The notes below the pieces were generated by a model. That model searched no databases and was not told where the DNA came from. It worked only from the letters and a program-made list of their open reading frames with translations. This document shows, in pieces, positions 10,197 through 21,646 of a DNA stretch of 64,000 nucleotides; position 1 is the first letter of the stretch, and every line of letters starts with the position of its first letter. Source of the stretch: Hygrocybe punicea (lineage: Eukaryota > Basidiomycota > Agaricomycetes > Agaricales > Hygrophoraceae); NCBI GenBank assembly GCA_963556145.1, contig OY744469.1, forward strand, positions 3,940,767-4,004,766. Reading direction: 5' to 3'. Both the position numbers and the translations under genes were made by a program.

Positions 10197-13100
10197 ACTA
10201 TTCAGGACTTGACATCCTTAGCCAGCTCTAGTATACCTGTGTACAAACAAACTGAACTGACAAATATAACTTCTGTCAGACTGTATGAAGAGGACCCTCA
10301 AATTTCTAAGCATGAAGATAAGCCACTAGAACAATTCAGTGTATACTATGAGACTATTAAGGATAGCCAAGAAACAACTATGCCTATTTTAGTCTACCCA
10401 GAAGATGAAGACAATCAAGATTACAATCTTAATGAAGTACCAAATAAGCAAGAAAGTGCCTCAGAAGAAGCAGACTATTACTACATTATAGGAGAAGGAA
10501 CCTTAATATGTGAAGAAGGAGACATTCTCATATTCCCTTGTGAAGAAACAGATAGTCAAGGATATCCATTAACACTTACAGCTTACAAAAGAGTGGACAA
10601 GAAAATAAATCCTGTCCCTGGAACCTTTCCAGAAGATGCACGTGTTACAAGGAAATTTCCCTATGACCCTCTTTCCACATTACCACCACTTCCTATGATA
10701 CCACCAGACTTCATACCTACAGAGAAGCTTACATCCGAACGTCTAAAGATACTCAAAATAAACAATGATGGATTTCTTTGGCCAGAAGAAGAAAGATTAT
10801 TTACTCACCTCTTGTCACTTGACCAAGATGCTATTGGCTTTGAAGATACTGAAAGAGGCACACTTAAGGAATCTTACTTTTCACCATACATCATCCCTAC
10901 TGTCCCACATGTACCTTGGGCATTTCGAAATATTCCTATACCACCAGGACTTAGAGAAAAGGTTATGGATGTTTTGAAGAGAAAAATAGATGCCGGTGTT
11001 TATGAACCAAGTCAATCCTCTTATAGGTCAAGATGGTTCTGTGTAAGCAAGAAGGATGGAAAACTTCGTATAGTCCATGATTTGCAACTTCTCAATGCAG
11101 TTACAATACGTGATGCAGGCCTTCCTCCAATACTAGACGAATTTGTAGAACCTTTCGCTGGTCGCCAATGCTATACAGTCTTCGATTTACTATGGGGATT
11201 TGATGCTAGGAAGGTACATCCTACATCTCGTGACCTCACTGCATTCATGACACCACTGGGATTACTTCGTCTCACATCACTTCCCACTGGATTTACAAAT
11301 TCACCTGCAGAATTCCAACGTTGCATGTGCTTCATCCTTCAAGATGAAATCCCTCATACTGCAAATAGCTTCATTGATGATTTACCTATAAAAGGACCTT
11401 CATCCATTTATCCTGATCAAGATGGAAGACCAGAAGTTTTGCTAGATAATCCAGGAATCAGAAGGTTTATTTGGGAGCATGCTCAAGATGTACATCGCAT
11501 TATGCATCGCCTTGCTTGTGCAGGAATGACAATATCGGCTAAGAAGACACAACTTTGCCGCTCAAGTGTTGTGATCGTAGGACAGAAATGCACTCCAGAA
11601 GGGCGTTGTCCTGATGATAGTAGAGTACAAAAGGTTTTGGACTGGCCCCCACTCAAGACACCCAAGGATGTTAGAGGCTTCCTAGGTCTCTGTGGAACAG
11701 TTCGCATTTGGATAGAAAATTATTCTGCACTAGCCAAGCCACTAGCAGAGTTATTCCATAAAGGAGCAGAGTTTATATGGGATGAAAGAAGACAAGCAGC
11801 TTTTCAGGCATTGAAAGAAAAGGTTTCTTCAGCACCTGCACTCCGCTCTATTGATTATACATCAGATAGACCCACATATTTATCAGTAGACAGTAGCCAT
11901 ATTGCTGCTGGTTTTATTTTATCACAAGAAGATGAAAATGGAAATCGTCGCCCTGCTAGATATGGTTCAATACCAATGAGTGAAAGAGAATCCAGATATT
12001 CACAGCTAAAACTGGAGTTATATGGACTATACCGTGCATTACGCCACTGGAGACTGTATTTAATAGGAATAAAAAATTTACATATAGAGGTAGATGCCAA
12101 GTTTATAAAAGGCATGCTCAATGAACCGGATTTACAGCCTAATGCGGCCATAAACAGATGGATTCAAGGAATTTTATTATTTGACTTCAAGCTTATTCAT
12201 GTACCTGCAACCCAGTTTAGGGGACCAGATGCACTTTCTCGCAGAGAGCTTGCAGATAATGAAGAAATTGAAGAGCATGATGATTCATGGCTAGATGATA
12301 TTGCCTTGCTTGTTCATGTTCCTGATCCACATGAAATAAGAAAATTTAGCTTCACTGTCCCTACCAAATTGCCATACAAGGCTACCACACTCCCTTCAAA
12401 TAATGAAATTAAATTACAACAGGACAAGATACTCATTCAAGTAAAACATTTTTTATCCACATTGGAAATGCCTTCAACAGATACCTTGCAGGCAAGAAGA
12501 AGATTTCTGAAGAAAACTGGACAATTTTATTTAAAAGATGATAAACTGTTTAGAAGAAATGGCCAGAAAATGCCTTCATTAGTGATTATGAATGCAAAGA
12601 AAAGAATTGCTATTCTCACTCAAGCTCATGAAAACCTAGGTCATAAAGGAGAACAAGCTGTGTTTGACTTAGTCAAACTTCGATTTTTTTGGCCTCATCT
12701 CAGAGCAGATGTCCATTACCACATTTCATCATGTCATCAGTGTCAAATTAGGAGCTTGAAGAAAATCGAAATTTCCCCTACAATTTCTACCCCTACAGCA
12801 ATTTTTCAAAAGGTATACATTGATGTGATGTTTATGCCACCTTCAGGAGGCTACCATTTCATTGTAGCAGCACGTGATGATTTATCAGGAGCAACTGAAG
12901 TAAAAGCTCTAAGATCAAACAATTCACACAACTTAGCAAAATTTTTCTGAGAACAGATCTATTGTCGCTATGGTGCCATTGAACATGTAGTTACTGATAA
13001 TGGAGGAGAAGTCAAAGGAGCATTTGAGTCTCTGCTTAGAAGACTAGGAATTCCTCAAGTTCGCATATCACCCTACAATAAGCATGCAAATGGTGTAGTA

Positions 13101-14189
13101 GAAAGAGGACATTTTACTCTACGTGAAGCTATAGTTAAGTCTTGTGAAAAAGATAAGACTGGAAAAATCAAGAATTGGCACAAGCATGTAGAGTTAGCAT
13201 CATTTGCAGACCGAGTCACAGTCAGCAGTGTTACTGGATACTCACCTTATTATCTACTTCATGGCACCCATCCTATACTTCCCTTTGACCTAACAGAAGC
13301 CACATTTATGATTGAAGGTTTTCGCTCAGGACTTTCTACATCAGATTTGTTAGCACTCCGCATACATCAGCTTGGAAGACATCAAGAAGATATTGATAAA
13401 GCAGCAGCTGTGCTTAAGCAGGCTCGCTTCATATCTAAATTGCAATTTGATCAGAGATTTCATAGATGATTGCAAAAACGTGATTATCAGCCAGGAGAAC
13501 TAGTTCTAGTATATAATAGTCGGTTGGAGATGACTATAGGAAAATTCAAGACAGACCCTCGTTACCTTGGCCCATATGAGGTTGTCAGACAAACAAGAAG
13601 AGGAACTTATGTTTTAAAAGAATTAGATGGTGCTGTGCATGCTGAGCATTATGCAGCATTTCGGATTTTACCATACATTTATCGAACTGACCCTATCCTT
13701 TATGAAATAGCAGACCAGGAAGATGAAGCTGATGAAGTAGAGGATTGCTCAGTAAATCAGTTAATATCTCTTAGATCAGGAGACATCACAGATATTATTC
13801 TTGCCATCAAGCCAGAATTTGCTGCACACATTGCATCACGCACAAAGAATTTTGAATTTAGAAAATATCAAGTTCCAGCCACTGTCTGTCACATGTGGCT
13901 TTATGAAACAACGCTAATCAGTTCCATTACAGGTGTCATTACAGTTGGTTCAGTAAAAGTACCAGGAGAAGTCAATGACCCCTCAGGTCTTGGCAATGAA
14001 GACTTTGATGCAGGTTTAAAGTTGTCAAAATATGGTTATCCTATATATCATCTTCATCAGTTACCAGTACCACTATCTGCAGACCTACTCCAGAAGAGAT
14101 ACAATACTATTCTTCCTCACCGCTATTGTATAGCCCCACACTCATTCATTCAAGAAATTCCTTTTTCTGCATTGATTCCAATATTCTAA
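10197..14189 (+). pseudogene. pol: Gypsy-1 Pol: RT, RNase H, integrase, chromo-like tail, ASCH-like domain
   Basis: RT lies at about 10960-11600: KDGKLRIVHDLQLLN, FTNSPAEFQRC, and active site FIDD (near 11370) in place of YxDD. RNase H follows at about 11865-12250 (YLSVDSSHIAAGF...). The integrase HHCC zinc region is at about 12630-12750, then the catalytic Asp (YIDV, near 12815), Asp (VTDNGG, near 12990) and Glu (VVERGH, near 13098). A GPYEV block near 13585 is the GPY/F module. The last 100 residues (from about 13785) look like an ASCH/PUA-type fold, which is unusual for Pol. TGA stops at 12948 and 13467 break the frame; both fit CGA->TGA. The enzyme cannot be made as is. Confidence 0.85.
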
Positions 14190-15438
14190 CACCTTTGGTG
14201 ACTGAATATTCAGTTATATCCAAGACCCCTATCCCTCATGTGATTTCCCGCTGCACACCCTCTTTTTCTATGCCCCATGCATTTTTATTGGCCGCTATTT
14301 TTACCTATGCACATGATTTCCCGTCACGCACCCTTTTTTTTATATGCTATCTAAACTGATTAGATAAATTTTATTTGTTTTATGATTTGCTGGTCATTTT
14401 TAAGTCAAACACGCAAAGAAAATATATATAACGCTACAAAGTGATAATACAACCCCTCTCATCTAATAGTTGACGGACCCATTATATGAATACAATGATA
14501 ATATATATAAAAGACATAACGAAACGTATCGAATCGAATCGAAATGAAACGAAATGAAATGACAAGACATAATGAAATAGAAAATAGACTAAAGGGAGAT
14601 ACAACTGGTGTATGAATAGAAAGATAAAGAAATGGACGAACGACCGGTGACCCTCCACTCCCAGTAGTCCAGCAACTGAGCCCCGCCTGAAAAATATAGC
14701 GCTCGCCCCGGTTGAAATGGAGTGATGCCGAGCATCACTCCTGGCCTGTCCATCCTCCAGACGAATCCGTTGTTGATCGATTGTAAGTGTACGGTAGTAC
14801 GGAATGGCTAATATAAGCCATTTTATACATGCAAATACTTCAGTACAGGCAAATAATGAATATAAAAATGAAGTGTTACTTAGTGGGTTTTTTCTTGAAG
14901 GGAGGATGGAGTGACCATTCATAGCGTCGGATAGATTTTTTTTTTACGATTTATTGCATAGTGGCATAGCAAGAAAAAGGAGTGGAGCACTACAGAACCA
15001 TAGTGGCAGACTAGAGGAAAGAAAAGACGGATCGTACAAATGTACAGCTATGACCCTGGAAAACACGTGACCGGCACATGTTTTCTCATGTGACCTGAGT
15101 AAACAGTCTAGACCGAATAAGCATTGGTACTATTGCAGATCTGTACCCGATATAGCTTCAAGACCCTGAAGAACCAAGGGAATGGTAAAATCCCGATTTG
15201 ATCGATCAGACAACCTTAAATCGAATTTGAAATACATCATCCCAATATAGCAAGGCCAGGGCCAGTTTAGTTCTGGACCCACAGGGACCTATTGTGACAC
15301 AACGTCCCACATTAGTATTGCTTGACCCACCATTCCGGTTCCCCCACAAATATTTTCCCTTAACGTCTCCTGTTACATCAACTGCACCGCTATTCCGCTC
15401 AGCGCTTCAGCACTACCAGACGCCCATCATATCATACT
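14190..15438. other. Non-coding stretch, AT-rich, no clear feature
   Basis: No ORF or RNA gene is supported. It holds two related CATG(A/T)GATTTCCCG blocks (about 14237 and 14312), a degenerate GAATCGAAAT run near 14525-14560, and a small perfect hairpin GGAGTGATGC-CGA-GCATCACTCC at 14719-14741. No Gypsy-1 3' LTR is present here, though one would be expected. Confidence 0.5.
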
Positions 15439-15963
15439 ATGACATCATACTCCAGTCCTTCACCTTCTCCATCTATGGATATTCCTCTACGCCGTCTCGA
15501 TTTATCACGCTTATTCAATACTCCCACCGAATACGATACGGACTTCTTTACCAAACCAACTAATCCCACTCAGACACCACCGCTACCCACTTCGGAATCT
15601 GACGAATACATCGATTTCGAATCTGTGAACGTACGAGGTGTTGACTGTCCGCCGCCGGACGATTTCAACTTTTTCATGGATAGTCTTCCCAACTTTCCTA
15701 TGCCACCCACCACTGTCCCTTCGCAATCCATACCCTTAGACCCGGAGTTTAGAGAATGGCTCGAATCGCCTCCTTCATTCTCCACCAATCGTAATCACCC
15801 AACTTCCTCTCGCCGCAATCGTTTCGAACGCCCTGCAGTTCCGGCATTACTTCCTAAGCCACTACAAAAGAAGCGCACTCGCCCTAAGTACCACCTCAAG
15901 GCGCTACTAAATGCTACGAAGAAGAACATGGATCGGTTAAAGGCAGAAGGAGTTGATGTATGA
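15439..15963 (+). CDS. Hypothetical 174-aa proline-rich protein
   Basis: An ATG ORF of 174 codons. It is rich in Pro, Ser, Thr and Asp; the last 50 residues are basic (LPKPLQKKRTRPKYHLKALLNATKKNMDRLK) and could form a helix. No known domain was recognised. It sits alone between Gypsy-1 and the left end of the giant palindrome, 120 bp from the latter. It may be a mobile-element accessory ORF or an orphan host gene. No introns are needed to read it. Confidence 0.35.
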   Translation: MTSYSSPSPSPSMDIPLRRLDLSRLFNTPTEYDTDFFTKPTNPTQTPPLPTSESDEYIDFESVNVRGVDCPPPDDFNFFMDSLPNFPMPPTTVPSQSIPLDPEFREWLESPPSFSTNRNHPTSSRRNRFERPAVPALLPKPLQKKRTRPKYHLKALLNATKKNMDRLKAEGVDV

Positions 15964-17442
15964 GATTGGGAGGAATTCTTTGGAAAGATGAAGAAGAAGT
16001 TAAAAGAATAGTAATAATGTAAAAGCTTCTTCGCAAATTAAAGAGTTGTTTTCTTTTGGTTTCAACTGGGGACAGTTGATTTACAGCTGTTTGCATTTGT
16101 TTGTGCACCGCCACACTTTGCACGCTTTTGGCTCATTGGGCCTCAAAACTTCTTGATTTATTTCTCGCCAATGGCAGCATGTATGACCATGATTCCGGTC
16201 TTTTTCGAATCGCATGAGGGAGCTCTAGGTGCTCATATACTTCAAACATTCTAATTATTCACCGTTAAAATTCTAGTTTTTACAGGCCAGCCCCGCCTCT
16301 GTGATTTTTCATGGCAGAATGGTAAGCCGTATCAATGCGAGCCTGCTCGCATTCTGTGTCTATGGCACTACGCTAGATACCGGTATGTTTTTTTCCATCG
16401 ATTTCATCTCAATTTTTGCACTAATCATTGTTTATTTTGTTTTTGATGCCCATCCCTCATTCGAATTTTCTGTACCCGCAGCGACATCATATCACCTGAG
16501 AACCACTGCCAATCTGCTCAAGGGGATCTTTACAAGGTGCGTGCATGAAATTTCCATGCTTTCGCTACCTCATCCGTCCCTTGGTGGATGTCGAGGGTCG
16601 GCATGCGAGGGCGCTTTGAAATTGGCATCCAGGTACAGCTGCAGCATCATTTGGGACCACAGAGGCAAGTGTGGGGATTCAGCTGGATGAGCGAGGGTGC
16701 GAGGGGCTAATCCAAGGTGCAGAAGGCCGGTGCACGCGGGAAACTACTGGTTGAGAGACGAGGGTCCGATGTCAACAGGTGGTAGCGGTATGGCTGTTGG
16801 TGGTGGACTCATTTGGGCTAACGAAGTGGAAAGTGGGGCTCCGACATGTTGAACGAGGGTGCACAGATCAAGGGCGTGGAAGACTGATGGAAGTGGGATG
16901 TTGAGGTCAGCAGACAAGGGCAATGTAAGCAATGGCCTTTCGAAAATGGCGCCCAAGGACAGCCGCAGCGTCACTTGGGAACACGGAGGTGGACATGGAG
17001 CTGCTGTGGGTCGAACGAATGTGCATAGGAGACAGGTAGAAGTTGGAGATTGAAGGTTCACATGTGGGGGGTGATGTAGGCCGCAGTGACATCGTTTGGG
17101 ACAACAGAGACGAACGTAGGGATGCAGGGGATTGAACGAATGTGTAGGGCGTTGTCAAGAGCATGGGAGGCCGGTGGCTGAGAAACGTTGCGGGATGAGA
17201 GGTGGCGGAAGGACTTGGTTGTACTAGGGACAAAACTTTGTCACTTTCTAACAGTAATTCAATGTGCAACGTGCGAGTTCGCGCGAGTTCATGAAGTACG
17301 CGTGAGTTCATGAAGGGTGTAGATAGTGGGCCTGGATGCCCATGAACTCCTCCCATTGTTGTCAGGTTATAAAATTACATATAACCCTTGTCCTTAGCAT
17401 CCCCACTGAGCCTCTCAATCACTTTTTCGCCAGTATCCACGC

Positions 17443-17603
17443 TGCAGCAGTAGCTGCTAGCCCCTAGGACCCCAGAGACCCTTAGCCAGTAGATTCCCTT
17501 TCCTGTAGTAGCTTAGTCATCCATCCTTGGGTTTCCTCAGCTTTCCCCTCCCAGCCGCGGCTCCCCCTGAGCTCTTCCCTGAGGTCCGGAGATTCCCCCT
17601 CCA
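17443..17603 (+). repeat. Left LTR of element A
   Basis: It starts TGCAGCAGTAGCTGCTAG and ends CCCCCTCCA; the copy at 24404-24564 has the same sequence. At 161 bp it is short for an LTR, which is common in small non-autonomous (TRIM-like) elements. Confidence 0.9.
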
Positions 17604-17606
17604 ACG

Positions 17607-17624
17607 TGGTGATGAGAGAGATTC
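17607..17624 (+). other. Primer-binding site of element A
   Basis: TGGTGATGAGAGAGATTC starts 3 bp after the LTR. The later GATTCGAGCC resembles the complement of a tRNA T arm. It differs from the TGGAGCCCAC sites of Gypsy-1, B and C. Confidence 0.6.
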
Positions 17625-17904
17625 GAGCCACGCACCCGTAGGACCAGATCTCAAAAGATTTGGACACACAAACTAGGAAATCGAAGCTAACCAAGAAATC
17701 AACAGGACGCGCAAACGAAGTGCGAAAACACAACTGAACCAACACCATTTCCCTCGCCTGTCTCATTTATTTTGTTTCTCTTTGTTCCGTGCTATTTCTC
17801 GCGTTCAACTTTGGTTCAAATTTTCACGCGCTCGACTTATTTCATTTTCCCCGAATCTATTTCCCTATCCGTTCATACGACTCACACAGCTACGGAACTA
17901 CGCC

Positions 17905-19100
17905 ATGGCACCCCAAAAACGCAACCCGAAGGTTATGAAGACTGAAAAGGAACTACACGCCGAACGTGACGCCCGGATCCTCGAGCTACAAAGGTGGTTA
18001 GCAGAGGAACGCGAAACGAAGGAGAAAAACGTGGAGAAAAAGATGAAGGAAAAGATGAGACAGAAGGAAAAGACAGCACGACAGGCGCTCCATCGTGCAA
18101 TGGAAGGTACGCACCTTGAAACGAAGGCGCAAGACTCACCACAGGCCAAAAACGAGGAGCCGCGCACAAACGGGGAATCGTTTGCCGCGCCCAGGCTGCC
18201 AACCGCGTCCCAAGTCCCCACAACGTTGACGGCACCCCCGTCTGCCACGTCTCAAGCACCAACGCCGTCAATATGCGCCCCAACAACGCCGCCATCGTCA
18301 AACGCGTCCGCCACGTCACCAACATACACGACGCCCCGTAAAGCGTCACCAACACCAGAGACGCCGTCCCAGCGCCCGAATCCGTTTCCGTCGCCCCGGA
18401 AACAGCCAACACGAATGGCCGCGTGCCCAAACGAGCCCCAGTCCAGCCCAACTGATACTGCCACGTCACCAGCCCCCACGCGTCGAGAAACGCCCCACGT
18501 CCCAGCAGTGACCCCCGACGCGTCAATAAGGCCCCCACCGCGTCCCCAACGCCCAGCCCCATCTCTGTCGACCCAGGAACAGCCGACACGAGCGCCCGCA
18601 TGCCCAAACAAACCCCGGCTGAGCCCAACCGCGACCGGCACGTCGACCACGCCCCAGAACGCGCCGCGAATGGCCCCAGAGACGCCCCAAGCCCCCTACA
18701 CGCCCCAAAACGCGCCGCGAGCGCCCCCACACACGCCCCGTACCCGAACGGAGCCCCAGGACACGTGCCCCGAAAAGCCACAGCGTGATATACCCCCCCC
18801 AGTACTGCCGTTAACCCCCGTTTCCGTCTCCCAACTTTATAGTGTATATAAACGTGATTTTTCTGACCTACGTACAGGTGCTCGACCGTGGAGCAGCACA
18901 CGCCGCCGCAACCGTCGCCTGTTACCCCAACGCCACGCCCATCACCCGTTTCCCAACCCAGTACAGCCCCCTCGCCAACCAGTTCCCACCGAAATTATCC
19001 CACCAATCGCACCGCCCCCACAACTCGTCAACGCAGGTACTCAGACTATGGAAGATGAACAGCCGACAATCTTCCCTGCATCAACATCGTACGGTCCCGT
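17905..19100 (+). CDS. Element A protein, N-terminal part (split by element B)
   Basis: The ATG at 17905 is in a good CGCCATGGC context. Residues 8-65 are a charged Lys/Glu helix, likely a coiled coil. The rest is Pro/Thr/Ala-rich with two related ACPN(E/K)P blocks. Element B interrupts it after SYGP. Joining 19100 to 24079 keeps the frame and adds about 90 residues, so the protein was about 490 residues. It could be a Gag-like protein, but no capsid or knuckle is recognisable. Confidence 0.6.
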
Positions 19101-19713
19101 TGTAGAGGCTCCGGGCCCTCTGGACCCGAATCCTCTTCATATCCCACTTCGTCCCCGTCCATTCTTATTCACGTATCATCGATTCCGCCCGTTTCCGGTC
19201 TTTTCCGTCGATTCCGCTCCGGATTCCGCCTCCGGAATCGTTCATACTCAAGATGCGATGTCTCTAACGACCCGGAATCAGTACGTATATAGTTACATAT
19301 GATATATCTTCGTTTCCCGTTACTTAGTACATAGCACCATTCCCCCTATACTCCGCTCCACCTCTCTACCATCAGTTACAGCCTTCGCTTGTAGTACATA
19401 GTTACTACAGCACAGGATCTCTCCCAGTAGTATAAAAGATGTACCCTTATACTACAACATATAGATTATCATATCCCACCATATCATATTACATCCTATC
19501 GTATTGCATCCCTTCAGTTCTACTTCTTAGTCCTCGCTTCGTATCATCTCATTAGTCTTCGTACTCCACTCCCTTCACTTCCCCTCTGATCCAGAACCCT
19601 GGATTCGGGTTGGATTGACTAGACTATAGACAATAAACTCCTCTGATCACTTCTTAGCTGATCACCCTTTCCGTAGATTCCCATTCGGGTCTACAACCTC
19701 ACTCGCCGTCACA
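19101..19713 (+). repeat. Left LTR of element B
   Basis: Paired with 23462-24074. It contains TATAAAAG (about 19431), a TATA-box candidate inside the LTR. Confidence 0.9.
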
Positions 19714-19715
19714 AC

Positions 19716-19734
19716 TGGAGCCCACTGCGAGGAG
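19716..19734 (+). other. Primer-binding site of element B
   Basis: TGGAGCCCACTGCGAGGAG lies two bases after the LTR end. It differs from the Gypsy-1 site by one base over the first 17. Confidence 0.7.
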
Positions 19735-19895
19735 TTTATTTCTTTTGTCTTTTCATACCCTCCCCACGGTCGGCTTTGACTTTCATGACGTTTCCCTCTT
19801 CTACCCGACTCTAGTTATTTAGTTCCGCTTACGCCTTCGACCTCGACCTCGAACCTCCTCGACCCGACCCGCATCCCGATTTAGACATTCCCGAT

Positions 19896-20520
19896 ATGAC
19901 GTACGGATTGATGCCTCTCCGAGGTGATCGTTCAGCCCCGACGTTTCTCGGTGACGAACTCGACCTTCCCCACTTCTTTGACGAAATTGACATGCTCGGC
20001 TCCGACTGTGGACTCACGGACGCTATGAAGATTCGCTACACGCTACAGTACCTCAACAACGACGATTACGAACTCTGGTCGACACTTCCCGCTGCTTCCG
20101 CTAAAGACTTCATCGCTTTCCGACGTGCCGTCTTCGACTTTTATCCCGGTGCTACGGATTCCATCCGGTATACGATCTCGGATCTCGATCAACTTACGCG
20201 ACGACAATCGGCTTACGGTATAGAGAACAAAGCGGACTTAGGACAATATTTCCGGGATTTCATACGCATTTCCGGTGTCTTGTTTGACAACGGCCGTCTA
20301 ACGGATAAGCAACAGAACACATACTTCGCCAACGGATTCGACTCAGACCTTCGTCTACGTATTGAAGAACGCCTCCATTACCTTCTTCCTGACCATTACC
20401 ACGACGATCCGTACCCGCTCGATGTTTTCCACGATGCCGCCTTATTCCTACTTTCCGGTTATCGCTCCGTTCCGAAATCCCCTTCCCTTGCCATTACCAT
20501 CTCTAGTCCCGATTCCGGTC
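19896..20520 (+). CDS. gag: Element B Gag (capsid-like part)
   Basis: The ATG at 19896. The first 200 residues resemble Gypsy-1 Gag in order and spacing: an F-G/KGS or FLGDE start, a helical stretch ending in a DFYPG or RYFDAAL block, an IRYTISDL/RYIVRDL block, then a TYFANGF/AYFWHGI block. The frame stays open to 22451 but becomes Ser/Pro-rich and overlaps the antisense gene, so I place the supported part at the start only. The real C-end is not known. No zinc knuckle was seen. Confidence 0.65.
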
Positions 20521-21646
20521 CCAGTCCCCCACCCGTCATAGCTTTGTCATCTCCGGTCCCGATTCTGACCTCGATCCCACCCACCGTTGTTCGTTCCGTC
20601 ACCCACGTTCATTCCGGTCCTTCGTATACTCCGTCCCCGTCATCGTGTTCCCCGTCCCTGTCCATTCCGGTGCCCGTCGAGACCGTTATTTGTTTACAGG
20701 TTTTGACGTCCAGTCCCGTGCCGTCCCCGTCCGATCCCATTCCCGATTTATCGATGCCGGTCACCGATTTATCCAATTTGTTTCCTATTTCGTCCCCGTC
20801 GTCTTCAGATTCGTCCCCTCCGGTTTCCGTCCACGAACTCGTACTGGACCCGCTCCCATTGTCCTCGGACTCTCCAGAAATAGACATTCCGTCCCCGATA
20901 TCGCCGCCATATTGTCCTCTGTCACCGTCTATCGAGATTCCGTTGACTTTGGTTGAGTCTTCCGTACCCGTTCCCATTCCGGACTCCATTCCACCCCTTT
21001 TATTTGATTTCGATTCCGGTTCCGATTCCGTTATGTCGACCCCTTCGTTCCCGGTTCCCCTCGTTGTTTCCGCTCCCGTATCGTTGTCGGTTCTGTCTTC
21101 GCCCGCTTGGGGCACCCCGTCGTTTTTAGACCCGTTACGCGGCACACCCATTATATGGGATCGTGTTGGTGTCGGCACTCCGGTTCTCGATTTTATTTTA
21201 TTCCTCGTTTCCGTCTTCATTCTACTTTGTGATCGCATTCTGGACCTCCGCCCCCTCGACACCTCGCTCGAATATTTGCAAGAAGTTCTCCGCCTCCTCT
21301 CGTCGTTCCGCCTCCGACCTTCTTTCAGAAACTCTTGTGGGGATGTAGACCTGTTTCCGTCTCCTATTTTTGCGTTTTCGTCTTCCGTTCCGCTTTCCGT
21401 TCACGCTCCCGGCCTCCACTTATTTATATTTTCGTTTCCGTTTATAGTTTTCCTTGTTTCCCATTTGTTTCGATCCCATTCCGTGTCCGTTGTATTCCGG
21501 TCCCGCCCTCCACCTCGACCTCCAGATTCTGGCTTATGTAGTTACCCGTTTCTCCCTTTCTGTTATAGATTTTATTATGTACTCATTTTATTTTTATGTA
21601 CATTGTCCCGCGGTTCGTTTCCCCTCCTTTTCCGTCCATTTCCCTT

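Larger units (their letters stand above)
1188..14189 (+). mobile_element. Gypsy-1: decayed gypsy/Ty3 LTR retrotransposon, 3' LTR missing
   Basis: Order: 5' LTR (to 2561), primer-binding site, gag, aspartic protease, long spacer region, reverse transcriptase, RNase H, integrase, chromo-like tail and an extra C-terminal domain. Protease before RT before integrase is the gypsy/Ty3 order. Two DNA transposons sit inside it (3960-4604, 8254-9066). At least three in-frame stops (6918, 12948, 13467) and a frame change near 10078-10197 make it inactive. No copy of the 5' LTR follows the pol ORF. The only other LTR piece in the window is a 166-bp fragment at 37129-37294. The left LTR boundary is uncertain because no second full LTR is present for comparison. 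Confidence 0.85.

Noticed and set aside
17607..17650. GATTCGAGCC as part of a tRNA gene
   Set aside because: Only the T-arm-like string is present, placed right after an LTR; read as a primer site.
17933..18901. 322-codon minus-strand ORF opposite the element A protein
   Set aside because: High-GC shadow of the real sense ORF.
20609..21262. 217-codon minus-strand ORF in element B
   Set aside because: Ser/Asp/Gly-rich mirror of the Ser/Pro-rich sense frame; no start context, splice fit or domain.
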